Source: AWTP1-13 sp963770295 (GTDB taxonomy: Bacteria > Pseudomonadota > Alphaproteobacteria > Rhizobiales > Hyphomicrobiaceae). Taken from it: a stretch of 64,000 nucleotides of DNA. Both the position numbers and the translations under genes were made by a program. The notes beneath the pieces were generated by a model, which searched no databases, was not told the origin of the DNA, and saw nothing but the letters and a program-made list of their open reading frames with translations. Shown piece by piece: positions 1-8,522 of this stretch (within the stretch, counting starts at the first letter, position 1; each line of letters opens with the position of its first letter). The DNA is taken from contig CAVYPA010000006.1 in assembly GCA_963770295.1 (NCBI GenBank), positions 371,890-435,889 on the forward strand, read 5' to 3'.

Positions 1-328
1 CCGATCATGCCGCCCAATTTCATCCCCAAAAAGGGACAGCGGATGCCCCGGATCGAGCGCGCGAGGGAGCAGCATCGATATGGGCGCTGGGGATGGCACG
101 ATTATTCGACGGCCGCTCCCTCGCGGTCGCAGCCGGATCTCTTTCCTGCGGGACTTTGTCTTTGAAGAAGACAGGGAGCTTCAGTCGGAAGAGGACGTCT
201 GCCCCGACTGCGGGGGGCTGGGGACAGACTGCCCGCACTAATTCAATCCGATTTTTTGCGGGCGACTTTCGCTGATCGCATCACTTATAGACGCCCCCGA
301 CCAGCTTTTAGCGATCGGGAGTGTCCGC
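1..328. other. No recognisable gene
   Basis: Only short overlapping frames are open on both strands and none resembles a known protein. The last bases form the leader of the gene at 329, with a GGGAG ribosome site 7 bases before its ATG. The window probably opens inside the integrative element that ends near 20152. Confidence 0.5.
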
Positions 329-580
329 ATGAAAACCGAAACAATTGAGAGCAGTCTTGCCGACGACCGCCTGGTCGGTGTCGAGGCGATTGCTGCGTTC
401 GTCGACAAGTCCATGTCGCCATGGAAAATGCAGCGCCTGCTAGCGGATGGCTACTATCCTTATTGGAGAGAGGGCAAAAACTACGTGGCATCCAAGGCCG
501 CGCTGCGCGCGCGCTGGATCGAGATGACCCGCGGTTTCAGTCCGCAGCCGCCAAAGAGCGATGGGGACCAGGCCGCGTGA
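329..580 (+). CDS. Small hypothetical protein, possibly DNA-binding
   Basis: An 83-residue protein of no family I can name. Residues about 18-65 read like a short excisionase/AlpA-type fold, with an acidic helix, a turn, and a basic helix around SKAALRARW. GGGAG lies 7 bases before the ATG. It is the first gene of a tight run of four, and its stop overlaps the next start as TGATG. Small regulators often head such runs in phages and integrative elements; that role is inferred from position only. Confidence 0.5.
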   Translation: MKTETIESSLADDRLVGVEAIAAFVDKSMSPWKMQRLLADGYYPYWREGKNYVASKAALRARWIEMTRGFSPQPPKSDGDQAA

Positions 581-768
581 TGCGCGCCACCAAGGCCTGC
601 GCCGCGCTCGATATCTGCGCGGTCGCCCTCGCTGCGTTCATCGAGCATGACTGCGCGCTGACCAGGCGGGCGCTAGAGGCACGACAGAGGTTCCGCGAGA
701 TCGCAGCGGCTGAGCTCGGTGCGCCGGCAACTCAGCAGCCTGCGGCAACGCCGGCAGGGGCCGCGTGA
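580..768 (+). CDS. Small hypothetical protein
   Basis: 62 residues, alanine-rich and probably helical, with no recognisable motif. Its ATG overlaps the preceding TGA (TGATG) and its own TGA overlaps the next ATG in the same way. Translation of the run is therefore probably coupled. The overlaps at both ends are the main reason to accept so short a gene. Confidence 0.5.
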   Translation: MRATKACAALDICAVALAAFIEHDCALTRRALEARQRFREIAAAELGAPATQQPAATPAGAA

Positions 769-1688
769 TGAGCGACGCAACTGCCATTTTCTCGCCCGAG
801 ATCAAGGCCGCGCTGTCCAAGCCTGACACCAAGGCTGGTAGGCTTCAGCGAGCCTGCCTTGAGCGGATGTTCGCGCACAGGGACGAGGACGCGCTGCCCA
901 CGTCCGCACGGTTCATCTATTACGAGCTGATCCAGTCGGGCGTCGTCCTGAAGAAGGACGAGAGCGCCGATGGCAAGGGCCAGCGCCCTGATCAGCCCGT
1001 CATCAATGCCCTGTCCGATCTACGCAAGCGCGGCATAATTCCATGGGAGTGGATCGTTGACGAGACCCGCACCTTTTCGGTGTGGAGGTACGCCAGCAGC
1101 GTCGCCAACTATCTCGCCGATACGGTGTCGATGGCGCGCATCGATGCGTGGGATGGATTGCCCCCGCCGCTAAGCCTGACCGAGAGCCGGTCACTTGCTG
1201 GCGTGCTCGACAGCTTGTCGCGCCAATACCTCGCGCCCATCAGCGCCACGAACGGACAGTGCGGCGGCCACCTACACACCGAAATTGCGCCGTGGCTGCT
1301 CGAGGCTCGGAAGACCATAGACCGGCCGCGCGTTCGATACCTTGGAGACCACGACTTCCAGGGCGGCCAGATCGAGGCGAACACCCGGCGCGTTCTAGAA
1401 CAGATCGTCGGGCCGCTCGATTGGGTGCGCCTCGCCATCACGCCCGATCAGGCCAAGGGATTGCCGGTCATCAGCAAGCCCGACAGGCGGTTCAAGCCGG
1501 TCCAATACCACGACGCGGTTGAAACCGAGGCCTTGGGCCAGAGCGAGATCGTCCGCATCGTGCGCGAGCACCTGGACGAGCTGTTGCCCGAGCCTCTGGA
1601 GGTCGTGCGAAGGCGCGAGGCTCAACAGCGCAGGGACGTGGCGGCGTTCTTGCGCAGGATGGGGGGCGAGGAAGGGCCGGTGGCATGA
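768..1688 (+). CDS. Spo11/topoisomerase VI-A-like protein with Toprim-type domain
   Basis: 306 residues. The N-terminal part ends in ARFIYYEL (R48, Y51, Y52), which resembles the winged-helix segment of topoisomerase VI-A/Spo11 that carries the catalytic tyrosine. It is followed by LRKRGIIPWEWIVDETR, a signature I associate with small Spo11-like proteins. A Toprim-like core follows: YLGDHDFQGGQIEANTR, with D194, D196 and E203 placed like the metal-binding acidic residues. The fold match is from memory of the family. The function (DNA cleavage or topological control during element replication) is inference. The ATG at 768 is preferred over the GTG at 765 because it gives the same TGATG overlap seen upstream. 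It overlaps the next gene by ATGA. Confidence 0.6.
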   Translation: MSDATAIFSPEIKAALSKPDTKAGRLQRACLERMFAHRDEDALPTSARFIYYELIQSGVVLKKDESADGKGQRPDQPVINALSDLRKRGIIPWEWIVDETRTFSVWRYASSVANYLADTVSMARIDAWDGLPPPLSLTESRSLAGVLDSLSRQYLAPISATNGQCGGHLHTEIAPWLLEARKTIDRPRVRYLGDHDFQGGQIEANTRRVLEQIVGPLDWVRLAITPDQAKGLPVISKPDRRFKPVQYHDAVETEALGQSEIVRIVREHLDELLPEPLEVVRRREAQQRRDVAAFLRRMGGEEGPVA

Positions 1689-2230
1689 GCTTTGGCACCA
1701 ACTTATGGTCTGCCGCAAGGCGCCAGGCTTTCGAGCTGTTCGGGCCAACTGGGCTTTACGTGGTCGTGCCCGACAGGGCGGCCGCGGTCACCGTGTTCGA
1801 GGCCGACGGCACGGTGCACCAGAGCATCGGCCACAATCAACGAAGCTGGCCCGTCAAGATCGGCCTCACCAAGTCCCGCCGGGACACCATTACCTCGCTG
1901 CATAACAACAACCCTTGGGTCGCCTTTGAAGTGAGGATCAGGCTCTGGCTGCCCAGCCACGCCGACGCGGTCAAGCTGGCCGCCGCCACCAACGAGCTCC
2001 TGGCGCGCGCCGCCGAGTCGGCCGGCTATCAGACGATGCGGGTCGGGTATATCGATGCCGGCCCGAACTTCAGCATCGTCAATTTCGAAAAATACATCGT
2101 CGAGGTCGCCAAGAGGCTGCGCGTGACCATCTGGACCGAGAAGGCCCTCGATCAGTTTCTCGACCGTGCCGTGCAGCTCGCCAGCCTTAAGGCATCCAGC
2201 TCGTTGACAGGCGCGGCCGGGGCATCATGA
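1685..2230 (+). CDS. GIY-YIG/T5orf172-like hypothetical protein
   Basis: 181 residues. GLYVVV near residue 20 and VKIGLTKSRRDTITSL near residue 58 resemble the two core strands of GIY-YIG or T5orf172/Mug113-type domains, with an arginine pair after the second strand. I cannot place the catalytic glutamate with certainty, so nuclease activity is unproven. The ATGA overlap with the Spo11-like gene makes it the last member of a four-gene coupled operon. It could equally be a DNA-binding relative without activity. Confidence 0.45.
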   Translation: MSFGTNLWSAARRQAFELFGPTGLYVVVPDRAAAVTVFEADGTVHQSIGHNQRSWPVKIGLTKSRRDTITSLHNNNPWVAFEVRIRLWLPSHADAVKLAAATNELLARAAESAGYQTMRVGYIDAGPNFSIVNFEKYIVEVAKRLRVTIWTEKALDQFLDRAVQLASLKASSSLTGAAGAS

Positions 2231-2462
2231 GCATGGCACCTGCCTTTTTGAACCTATGCGACCGCTTGATGGTGGACCTACAGAAAACCTTGACACAACC
2301 CAGCAAACACAAGTACATCTGAAGTCGATCCTCCGCACTCCTGTAGCATATACAAGTATTATATCACGAAGAGTTTACCTGGTTACTCGAAAATAAAATG
2401 TGACACGGTACGGCATATCCGTGTATACGGTTTGTAGCTTAGGAGATTTGCAACTCCACCCG

Positions 2463-2495
2463 AACCCCTGCCCAAAACGGCGGGGGTTTTGCTTT
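2463..2495 (+). terminator. Probable Rho-independent terminator
   Basis: AACCCCTGCC and GGCGGGGGTT form a 10-bp stem with one G-T pair around a CAAAAC loop, and a T-rich tail follows. It would end the four-gene run that stops at 2230. I see no gene in the rest of 2231-2556; that stretch is more AT-rich than its surroundings. Confidence 0.5.
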
Positions 2496-2556
2496 CCCAG
2501 CTGCTGTGTCACGTGATGTCGGCAGCATCCCCACTTCACCAGCGGAGACCGCCAAA

Positions 2557-2820
2557 ATGGACGATATAGCCTTGCGCTTTCAGCGTCCGCCGCCGACCAG
2601 GTACACGCCAAAAAATCTCGATTTGCTCGACGCCAACCAGGTCGCCTTCGAGCTCGGGATTTCGCGCAGCACGCTGGAGCGCGAGCTCATCAAGCCCGGC
2701 TCGCAGATCCCAAAGCCGTTCGGTAGCCGTAAGCGCCTCTGGCTACGCGCCGACAACGCGGCCTATCGGGCGGCCTTGGCGCTGCTCGGTCGCCGGCCGC
2801 GTGGCCGGCAGCCGCGGTAA
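2557..2820 (+). CDS. Small helix-turn-helix-like protein
   Basis: 87 residues. The segment DANQVAFELGISRSTLERE (about residues 24-42) is a good helix-turn-helix match of the excisionase/MerR-like kind, and a basic C-terminal tail follows. The start at 2557 has GGAG 9 bases upstream. The open frame extends to 2506, but its first 17 codons look like chance. It probably regulates or joins the DNA metabolism of the element. Confidence 0.5.
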   Translation: MDDIALRFQRPPPTRYTPKNLDLLDANQVAFELGISRSTLERELIKPGSQIPKPFGSRKRLWLRADNAAYRAALALLGRRPRGRQPR

Positions 2821-2836
2821 AGAGGAGCGGCCGCGC

Positions 2837-3064
2837 ATGAGCTTCGGAGGTTCAAGCACCACGCCACCGGCGCCGCAGCCGCAGATTCCGGTGCCGCAAT
2901 CGGATGATCCGCGCAGCCTCGAGGCGCAGCGCAAAGCTGTGATAGCGGCGAAAGCCAACACCGGCAGTGCCAGCGCGCATCTCTTAACCGGCGAGGGCGG
3001 CCTGGCGAGCAAACCCGGCGTGAAGCCGAAAAAACTAATCGGGCAGACGTACTCCGTCGGCTAG
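2837..3064 (+). CDS. Small phage-type protein
   Basis: 75 residues with a proline-rich N-terminus, a central charged helix and a C-terminal pattern (SASAHLLTGEGGL then KKLIGQ). It resembles small proteins encoded beside portal or terminase genes in tailed phages, many of which show a similar STILTG...LLG pattern. GAGGAG lies upstream of the ATG. A strong terminator follows at 3091. The role is unknown and the family resemblance is from memory. Confidence 0.5.
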   Translation: MSFGGSSTTPPAPQPQIPVPQSDDPRSLEAQRKAVIAAKANTGSASAHLLTGEGGLASKPGVKPKKLIGQTYSVG

Positions 3065-3090
3065 TCAAAAGCTGACCTCGCATCAATCGA

Positions 3091-3118
3091 GAGCCGCCCC
3101 AATCGAGGCGGCTCTTTT
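3091..3118 (+). terminator. Rho-independent terminator
   Basis: GAGCCGCC and GGCGGCTC form a perfect 8-bp stem with an 8-base loop, followed by TTTT. It sits 27 bases after the small phage-type gene ending at 3064. Confidence 0.75.
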
Positions 3119-3135
3119 CATTTCAGATCACCGAC

Positions 3136-3705
3136 ATGACCAGACGAAAGCGAACGGCGCCGGCAATGCTGGTCGCCGGCGGCAAGACGTGCGTCGACTG
3201 CGGAAGGGAGACGCCGTTCGATCAGTTGAAGCGCGGCGGCCGTGGCCGCATCGACAGCATCTGCAAAGCGTGCGACGCGACACGAGCTCGAGCGCGATAT
3301 GCCGCCAACGTCGAGGCGATCAATGCTCGTCGACGCGAGCTTTATCAAGATCCAGAACGCCGTCGCCGACATCGCGCTCGAAATCGTGCTCGGCGCCGAA
3401 CAGCACGCGGTCGGCAGCTCAACGCGGAGGCGGTTAAGCGCTGGCAACAGCGGCACCCACACAAGGTAGCAGCGGCACGCATGCTGCGCGCAGCCATCAA
3501 GCGCGGCGAGATCACCAAACCATCGGTTTGCCAGGTACTGGGCTGCACCGCGCCAGCGGAGCACGGGCACCACCAGCGTTACGACAAGCCGCGCGACGTC
3601 ATCTTCCTGTGTCGCATCGATCACGAGCGCGTCCATCACGATGGCGCATTGCGCCTGAAGCCGAGCGCCAAGCGTGCGTTCGCAAAGCCGCCGCGCGCGG
3701 CATGA
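3136..3705 (+). CDS. HNH/endonuclease VII-like zinc protein
   Basis: 189 residues. The N-terminus carries two CxxC pairs (CVDC and CKAC), as in zinc ribbons of phage endonuclease VII-like proteins. A very arginine-rich middle follows. The C-terminal part (about residues 130-168) has C...C, then HGHHQRY, KPRDVIFLCRIDHERVHH, a pattern I know from phage HNH-like proteins often found near packaging genes. Its place just before the terminase genes fits a packaging-associated nuclease. No clear ribosome site precedes the ATG. Confidence 0.6.
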   Translation: MTRRKRTAPAMLVAGGKTCVDCGRETPFDQLKRGGRGRIDSICKACDATRARARYAANVEAINARRRELYQDPERRRRHRARNRARRRTARGRQLNAEAVKRWQQRHPHKVAAARMLRAAIKRGEITKPSVCQVLGCTAPAEHGHHQRYDKPRDVIFLCRIDHERVHHDGALRLKPSAKRAFAKPPRAA

Positions 3706-3707
3706 AA

Positions 3708-3727
3708 ATGTGCAACCGGTTGCACAT
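3708..3727. promoter_or_regulatory. Perfect 20-bp palindrome before terminase
   Basis: The palindrome is centred on GTGCAACCGGTTGCAC and lies 2 bases after the HNH gene stop and 17 bases before the terminase small-subunit ATG. The core resembles operators of LacI-family repressors (known pattern). No LacI-type gene is visible nearby, so the binding protein is unknown. It could also act as a hairpin in the message. Confidence 0.5.
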
Positions 3728-3744
3728 AATTTTACGGAGGTAGC

Positions 3745-4375
3745 ATGTCGGAGGCACAAGACACAAAGCCGCGCAGGGGGCGCAAGCCGAAGGCGTCCGC
3801 CGGCGAGCCCAAGAAGCCGAAAGGTAAGCGCAGCAAACGGGGCCAGCCTGCGGCCGCGACACCTCCGAAGAATTCTTCAGAGGTTCCGGCCAATAGCGGT
3901 GCGGAAGGTATTGCGTCCACCGCCGCACCTCGTGCTGCGGCCACGAATGGCAATTCGACCGCCTTGGTGAAGGCGACCGGGCGCAAGGCCCGCGTGCCTT
4001 ATAGCGAGGAGCTCGCCGAGAAAATCTTCGAGCGACTGCGCAACGGCGAAACCGTCCGGGCCATTTGCCGAAGGCCGGGCATGCCAAGAAGGCCGGCCCT
4101 TATTCGCCAATGGGCAATGCAAGACGCAGAGTTTGGTGACAAATATCAGCGTGCCCGTGAACTCGGCTGTCACGCCATGGCCGACGAGATCCTCGACTTC
4201 GCGGACAATAAGGACGTCGATGCCGGCGCAGTGGCGAGGGATCGACTGAAGATCGACACGCGCCGCTGGCTACTGGCGCGGATCCTTCCGAACATTTTCG
4301 GCGATCGTGTCGAAGCGCAAATTAAAAGGCGGCATCGTCGTCGTCAAGCTCGACGCCGAAGACATGCAGCTATGA
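3745..4375 (+). CDS. terS: Terminase small subunit (frameshifted)
   Basis: A lysine/proline-rich N-terminal extension of about 85 residues precedes a terminase small-subunit domain: YSEELAEKIFERLRNGE, IRQWAMQDAEFGDKYQRARE, and ARDRLKIDTRRWLLARI. This subunit recognises phage DNA for packaging. An extra A in the A-run at 4324-4327 shifts the frame. Read without it, the protein ends KGGIVVVKLDAEDMQL at TGA 4373-4375, overlapping the ATG of the large subunit. As written, the open frame runs on into the large subunit and looks like a fusion. GGAGG precedes the ATG. Confidence 0.7.
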
Positions 4376-5749
4376 CGGACAAGTTCCCGCCGGCACCGAC
4401 CTTCGTTTTGACTGAAAAGCGGCGCGAGCTTAATCGCCTGCTCGCTAGCGAAGCCACGCACATCTTGGCGTGGGGCGGCAGCCGCAGCGGCAAGACCTTC
4501 ACCTTCTGCCGCGCCATTGCCGTGCGCGCCATGAAGGCGCCGGGCAGCCGGCACTTGGTCGCCAGGTTTAGGTTCAATCACGTCGTACAATCGATTTGGC
4601 ACGACACCCTGCCCAAGGTGATGGCGACCTGCTTCCCCACGGTCGAGGTCAAAGAGGATAAGGCGTCGTGGTTCTGGGAATTTCCGAACGGTAGTCAAAT
4701 TTGGTTCGGCGGTTTGGATGATCGCGAGAGAACTGAGAAGGTACTTGGGCTCGAATTTGCAACTGTGCTGCTCAACGAGGTCAGTCAGATCTCGCTGGCC
4801 GCGCGCAACCTGATTGTCACTCGGTTGGCGCAGAACATCGAGGGCCTGGCGCTGAAATGCTACCTCGATTGCGATCCGCCGGTGTCGACGCATTGGTGTC
4901 ATCGCCTGTTCCTTGAAAAGCGGGAAGGGTTGCCGCCCTACGCTCCGTTGAAGAACGCGAATGCCTACGCGCACCTGCAAATGAATCCGCGGGACAACGA
5001 GGCCAACCTGCCGCAGGCCTACCTGGCCGAATTGCAGGCCCTCCCCGCACGTGAAAGGCTGCGCTTTTTGGGAAGGCAGGTTCGGCGATATTGGTGAAAA
5101 CGCGCTCTGGACCTTCGAGGGCATCGAGACCTACCGCGTACAAAAGCGCCCGGATCTGCGCCGCATCATCGTTGGCGTCGATCCAAGCGGCACAAAAGGC
5201 AGCGAGGATGGCGGCGACTACGTCGGCATCGTCGTCGTCGGCTTAGGATTGGACGGGCACGCCTATGTGCTCGAAGATTGCAGCGTGAAAGCTCCGCCCG
5301 GGGTTTGGGGCAAGGTGGTGGTCAACGCCTTCGATCGGCATGCCGCCGACGTCGTCGTCGCCGAGACCAATTTCGGCGGCGCAATGGTCGAGGCGATTGT
5401 GCGGGCGTCGGCTGCCGAGGCTAAGCTGCGCGTGCCGTTCAAAGAGGTGAAGGCCAGTAGGGGCAAGGTTGTCCGAGCCGAACCGATCGCAACGCTCTAC
5501 GAGCAGGGCAAGGTCCACCATGTTGGCGCCTTCCCGGCGCTCGAGGATGAGATGGTCTCCTTCACGACGCTGGGCTTCATGGGCGATGGATCGCCCGATC
5601 GCACGGATGCTTTGATCTGGGCCCTGACCGAGATTTTCCCGCGCGTCGTCATCAGCGACGTGCCGCTCGAGCCGGTCGAGGTGATCGGGCGTCCGCTGAT
5701 GCGTGAGCGTCTGGGCCGGTCGCAGAGTGGTGTAAGAAGGTTACAGTGA
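4372..5749 (+). CDS. terL: Terminase large subunit (frameshifted)
   Basis: The N-terminal ATPase has a Walker A, GGSRSGKT, and a downstream hydrophobic strand, TVLLNEVSQ, as Walker B. The C-terminal nuclease half has IVGVDPSG and VVAETNFGG, the acidic motifs of RNase H-like terminase nucleases. This is the motor that packages phage DNA. One extra base in the run near 5070-5072 breaks the gene between the two halves; removing it joins ERLRFL to EGRFGDIGENALW. The start overlaps terS as ATGA. No portal or capsid gene follows, so the phage module is incomplete or rearranged here. Confidence 0.75.
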
Positions 5750-5971
5750 ACAGTGCACAACGAATCGGCTGAGTACTTTCCGAGCCTGACCGTGCTCGAT
5801 GAAATGGGCTTACCTGCCTCTGCAAGGCCGAGCTTAGCCGCAGAAGGGGCGTCTCAAGGAGATTGCCATGAATAAGCGTGCTGCATTCACAGCCGCAAGG
5901 CGGTGACGAAGGGTCTCACGCTCTCCAGCCTAAAGTCGGTCAATCCCAACTGACCTCAAAGGGCGTAGCCC

Positions 5972-6217
5972 ATGACCACAAACAGCGATCCGCTCGTGCG
6001 CCTCGAACTGCTGATCAGTCATATCGCCGATCTAGTCTGGCCGTCGCGAGACTTGGTGAACGCGTTGCGCCTCAGGGCCAACACATCAAGTATCGAGCGC
6101 GGCCACCTTGACCACCTGATCGATACGACCGACGCGCTCAGTGATCAGCTGGACGCATTTGGTGATGAGGTCAGGGAACTGCGCAGGTCGGTGCCGGACG
6201 AAATACCACGGTTCTGA
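5972..6217 (+). CDS. Small hypothetical protein
   Basis: 81 residues, acidic and helical, with no known domain. An AGGG stretch lies 8 bases before the ATG. Heptad-like hydrophobic spacing through residues 10-70 suggests a coiled coil. It follows the terminase but reads unlike a known virion protein. Confidence 0.45.
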   Translation: MTTNSDPLVRLELLISHIADLVWPSRDLVNALRLRANTSSIERGHLDHLIDTTDALSDQLDAFGDEVRELRRSVPDEIPRF

Positions 6218-6278
6218 CGCTGACCAGTCGGCAACGTGTACGCTGATGAGCGGCACTAGGCTCACCGAGTATAGCTTC

Positions 6279-6292
6279 GGGTAAATTTACCC
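6279..6292. promoter_or_regulatory. Perfect palindrome GGGTAAATTTACCC
   Basis: A 14-bp perfect dyad lies about 95 bases upstream of the caspase-like gene, in a 170-base gap. Its symmetry and AT centre suit a repressor or activator site. The binding protein is unknown. Confidence 0.35.
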
Positions 6293-6387
6293 AGAGCTAT
6301 TCCGCCGAAGGAGGGCGACCCGAAGGCCGCCCCCCGATCGCTTACGCAGGCTATGCTTTGAGTAGGTCCACGGGGGGGGTGCTCTCC

Positions 6388-8172
6388 ATGTTGGCGCGGG
6401 TTATCGTTGCTATTGTTCTATTGCTTTTGCCGACCGCTGGGTACGCGCAGGCGGAGAAGCGCTTCGCGCTGCTGATTGGCAACCAAGCCTATGGCGCCAA
6501 GATCGGAGCACTCAAGAACCCGCATGCGGACATTGCCCTCGTCGCCGAGGCGCTACGCTCGCTCGCCTTCAAGGTGACCGAAATCAAGGATGCGGACTAC
6601 AAGGCGGTCGACATCGGGATTAAGCGGCACATCCAAACCGTACGTCGCGAGGGTGAAGGCACCATCAGCTTCTTGTACTATTCCGGCCACGGAGCCGCCG
6701 ATCCAGACACCAAGATCAATTATCTGATCCCGGTCGATGTCACCAATGCCGACGATGAAAGCCTCTGGGTCAGTTCGCTCAACCTGAACAACGTCATCGA
6801 GAATTTGCGTGAGCAGGCACCAGCGGCTATCCACTACGTTGTGTTCGATGCCTGCCGTAACGAACTGAACCTAACGCGGAAGGGCCAAAAGGCGCTCAGC
6901 GATAAGGGCTTCGTACCGCTGGCTTTCACGCCTGGCGTCATGATTGCCTATGCCACGGCGCCGGGGAGAACAGCATCGGACACAGGTATCGGGAGCGGGC
7001 CCTACGCTAAGGCTCTAAGCGAAGAGATTGTAAAACCTGGCGCTGAGGCGCTCTACATGTTCAGGCGCGTGGCCCTGCGGGTGAACCGCGACATCGGCCA
7101 AGACCCGTGGATCTCGGCATCGACGCTGCCCGAGGTCTACTTCGCCGGCAAAAAGCCCGAGGGACCCACGCCAGAGCAGCAGATGGAAATGGCTTTCTGG
7201 GCGTCGGTGAAAGACAATAACGATCCGGCCGTACTCAAGACATACCTCGAGCGGTATCCCAGCGGCGCGTTCGCCGCAATAGCTACTGCCCTAGTCGATC
7301 AGCAAGAGCAGCGCCTCAAGGCGGAGGTGGCAGCACGAGATGAGGAGCGAAAACGTGCCGAAGAAGCCCGCAAGGCTGCCGAACTCCAGCGCAAAGAGGA
7401 GGAACGCAGGGCGCGGGAGGCTCTACTTGCCGAGGAGCGCCGCCGAGCGGAAGAGAAACGAAACAGTTCGGAGGTCACTCGCCTTGAGCAGCAACAACGC
7501 GCGGAGGCGCTCGCTCAAGCCGAAGAGCTACAAAAGGCTTACGCGGAATTGCAAGCTGCCCGAGCCGCTGCGAAAGCTGCCGAGGAGCAACGGGTAGCGG
7601 CGATCAAAGCAGCCGAAGCGGCACAACAGACCGCGAAGGTCGCGTTGGCAACCCAACCCGACCTCAAGCCTGGCATTTGGCCTCCAGTTCACTTGGACGT
7701 GCAGGCGGGAGGATTCTTCGCTGAGAAGGATGCCAAGCGGGTGGCATCGCTAGGAGAGAAATACAGATTCCCGATCCCCGATTTTCGTATGGATGTGCCG
7801 GGTAATGATGTCCAGAGCAGCCTGCGCGGCTTCGTTGGTATTTGGCTGGATGGAGAAGGAAAGGGCCGAACGCATCTGATCATCGTAACCCGTGTCCACC
7901 AAGACGGTGCAGCCGACGGTTTTCTTAGCTCCGGTCCGCCAACCCCAACTTCCTTCGACCAAGGGCCTCCGGGAGTCCTCATAATTGCCGGAAGGATTTC
8001 GGGAGATACCCTAAGATTTACCAATCCCAAAGGGACCATCCAATTCAAGTTCACTCTGACAAAAGCTAAGCAGCTAGAATACTTTTATTCGAATTCGAAG
8101 GGACAAACCACGTCGCGTAAGTTTGATCCGGTCTGGACGCTCGTTGATGCTGAGCGATCCGGTAAACACTAG
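6388..8172 (+). CDS. Secreted caspase-like (peptidase C14) protein
   Basis: 594 residues from the ATG at 6388; an in-frame TTG at 6358 would add ten residues before the signal peptide. Residues 1-20 form a signal peptide ending YAQA. The caspase-fold domain (about 24-245) has the catalytic pair, His101 in YYSGHG and Cys156 in VFDACR. A long Glu/Ala/Arg-rich coiled coil (about 305-430) follows, then a C-terminal domain of about 150 residues that I do not recognise. Exported metacaspase-like proteins with coiled coils are common in Bradyrhizobium relatives. Their substrates are mostly unknown. In this element it would be cargo. Confidence 0.8.
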   Translation: MLARVIVAIVLLLLPTAGYAQAEKRFALLIGNQAYGAKIGALKNPHADIALVAEALRSLAFKVTEIKDADYKAVDIGIKRHIQTVRREGEGTISFLYYSGHGAADPDTKINYLIPVDVTNADDESLWVSSLNLNNVIENLREQAPAAIHYVVFDACRNELNLTRKGQKALSDKGFVPLAFTPGVMIAYATAPGRTASDTGIGSGPYAKALSEEIVKPGAEALYMFRRVALRVNRDIGQDPWISASTLPEVYFAGKKPEGPTPEQQMEMAFWASVKDNNDPAVLKTYLERYPSGAFAAIATALVDQQEQRLKAEVAARDEERKRAEEARKAAELQRKEEERRAREALLAEERRRAEEKRNSSEVTRLEQQQRAEALAQAEELQKAYAELQAARAAAKAAEEQRVAAIKAAEAAQQTAKVALATQPDLKPGIWPPVHLDVQAGGFFAEKDAKRVASLGEKYRFPIPDFRMDVPGNDVQSSLRGFVGIWLDGEGKGRTHLIIVTRVHQDGAADGFLSSGPPTPTSFDQGPPGVLIIAGRISGDTLRFTNPKGTIQFKFTLTKAKQLEYFYSNSKGQTTSRKFDPVWTLVDAERSGKH

Positions 8173-8522
8173 GGCGTGTCGTCATTTAGCGGATTTGCAG
8201 GCCTGGCTCGGTTGCTCCATGATGCGACCGACTTGGGCTTACAAGCCCGACGGCTACGTTCTAGCGCGCGATCCGCCTCGTTACGCGCGCGCACGCGCGA
8301 GGCCAATCCGGCCCAATCGCCGTCCAATCCGGACCTAAGTCGCCCGATCGGGTCCCAATGCGGCCTCGAGGCTCGTTCAATCAGGCCTCGAGCTCGTCCA
8401 ATGATTTGCCGGTCGATCGGCGCTCAAGTGGGGGAGTCAAGCATCGCGCGACGCTTGCGAAGCGCCCGAATTATCGCCACTTCTGGTGGATCATAATTCT
8501 GGATCGAGTTGACGAGGGCATA
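8173..8522. other. Intergenic region rich in CCAATC and CTCGAG motifs
   Basis: I see no gene. The stretch 8310-8402 is dense in CCAATCCGG, CCAATCG and GGCCTCGAG-type words. It contains one arm (8384-8402) of a 19-bp inverted repeat whose other arm is at 9627-9645. It may hold the recombination site of the resolvase that follows. Confidence 0.5.
8384..8402 (+). repeat. Left arm of 19-bp inverted repeat
   Basis: GGCCTCGAGCTCGTCCAAT recurs exactly, in reverse complement, at 9627-9645. The resolvase gene, the secreted-protein gene and a tiny helix-turn-helix gene lie between the arms. The arrangement resembles the ends or crossover sites of a small resolvase-carrying unit. Confidence 0.55.

Noticed and set aside
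2506..2556. In-frame extension of the gene at 2557 reading VGSIPTSP, like translations of tRNA 3' ends
   Set aside because: The DNA lacks a GTTCRA T-loop or a foldable T arm, and GGAG 9 bases before 2557 supports the later start.
3745..5097. True terS-terL fusion protein
   Set aside because: Removing one A restores a plausible small-subunit end and an ATGA overlap, and a second single-base shift lies in the large subunit.
8358..8522. N-terminal extension of the resolvase
   Set aside because: Resolvases begin at the M-x-x-IGYAR position; the extension shows no homology and overlaps the repeat-rich flank.
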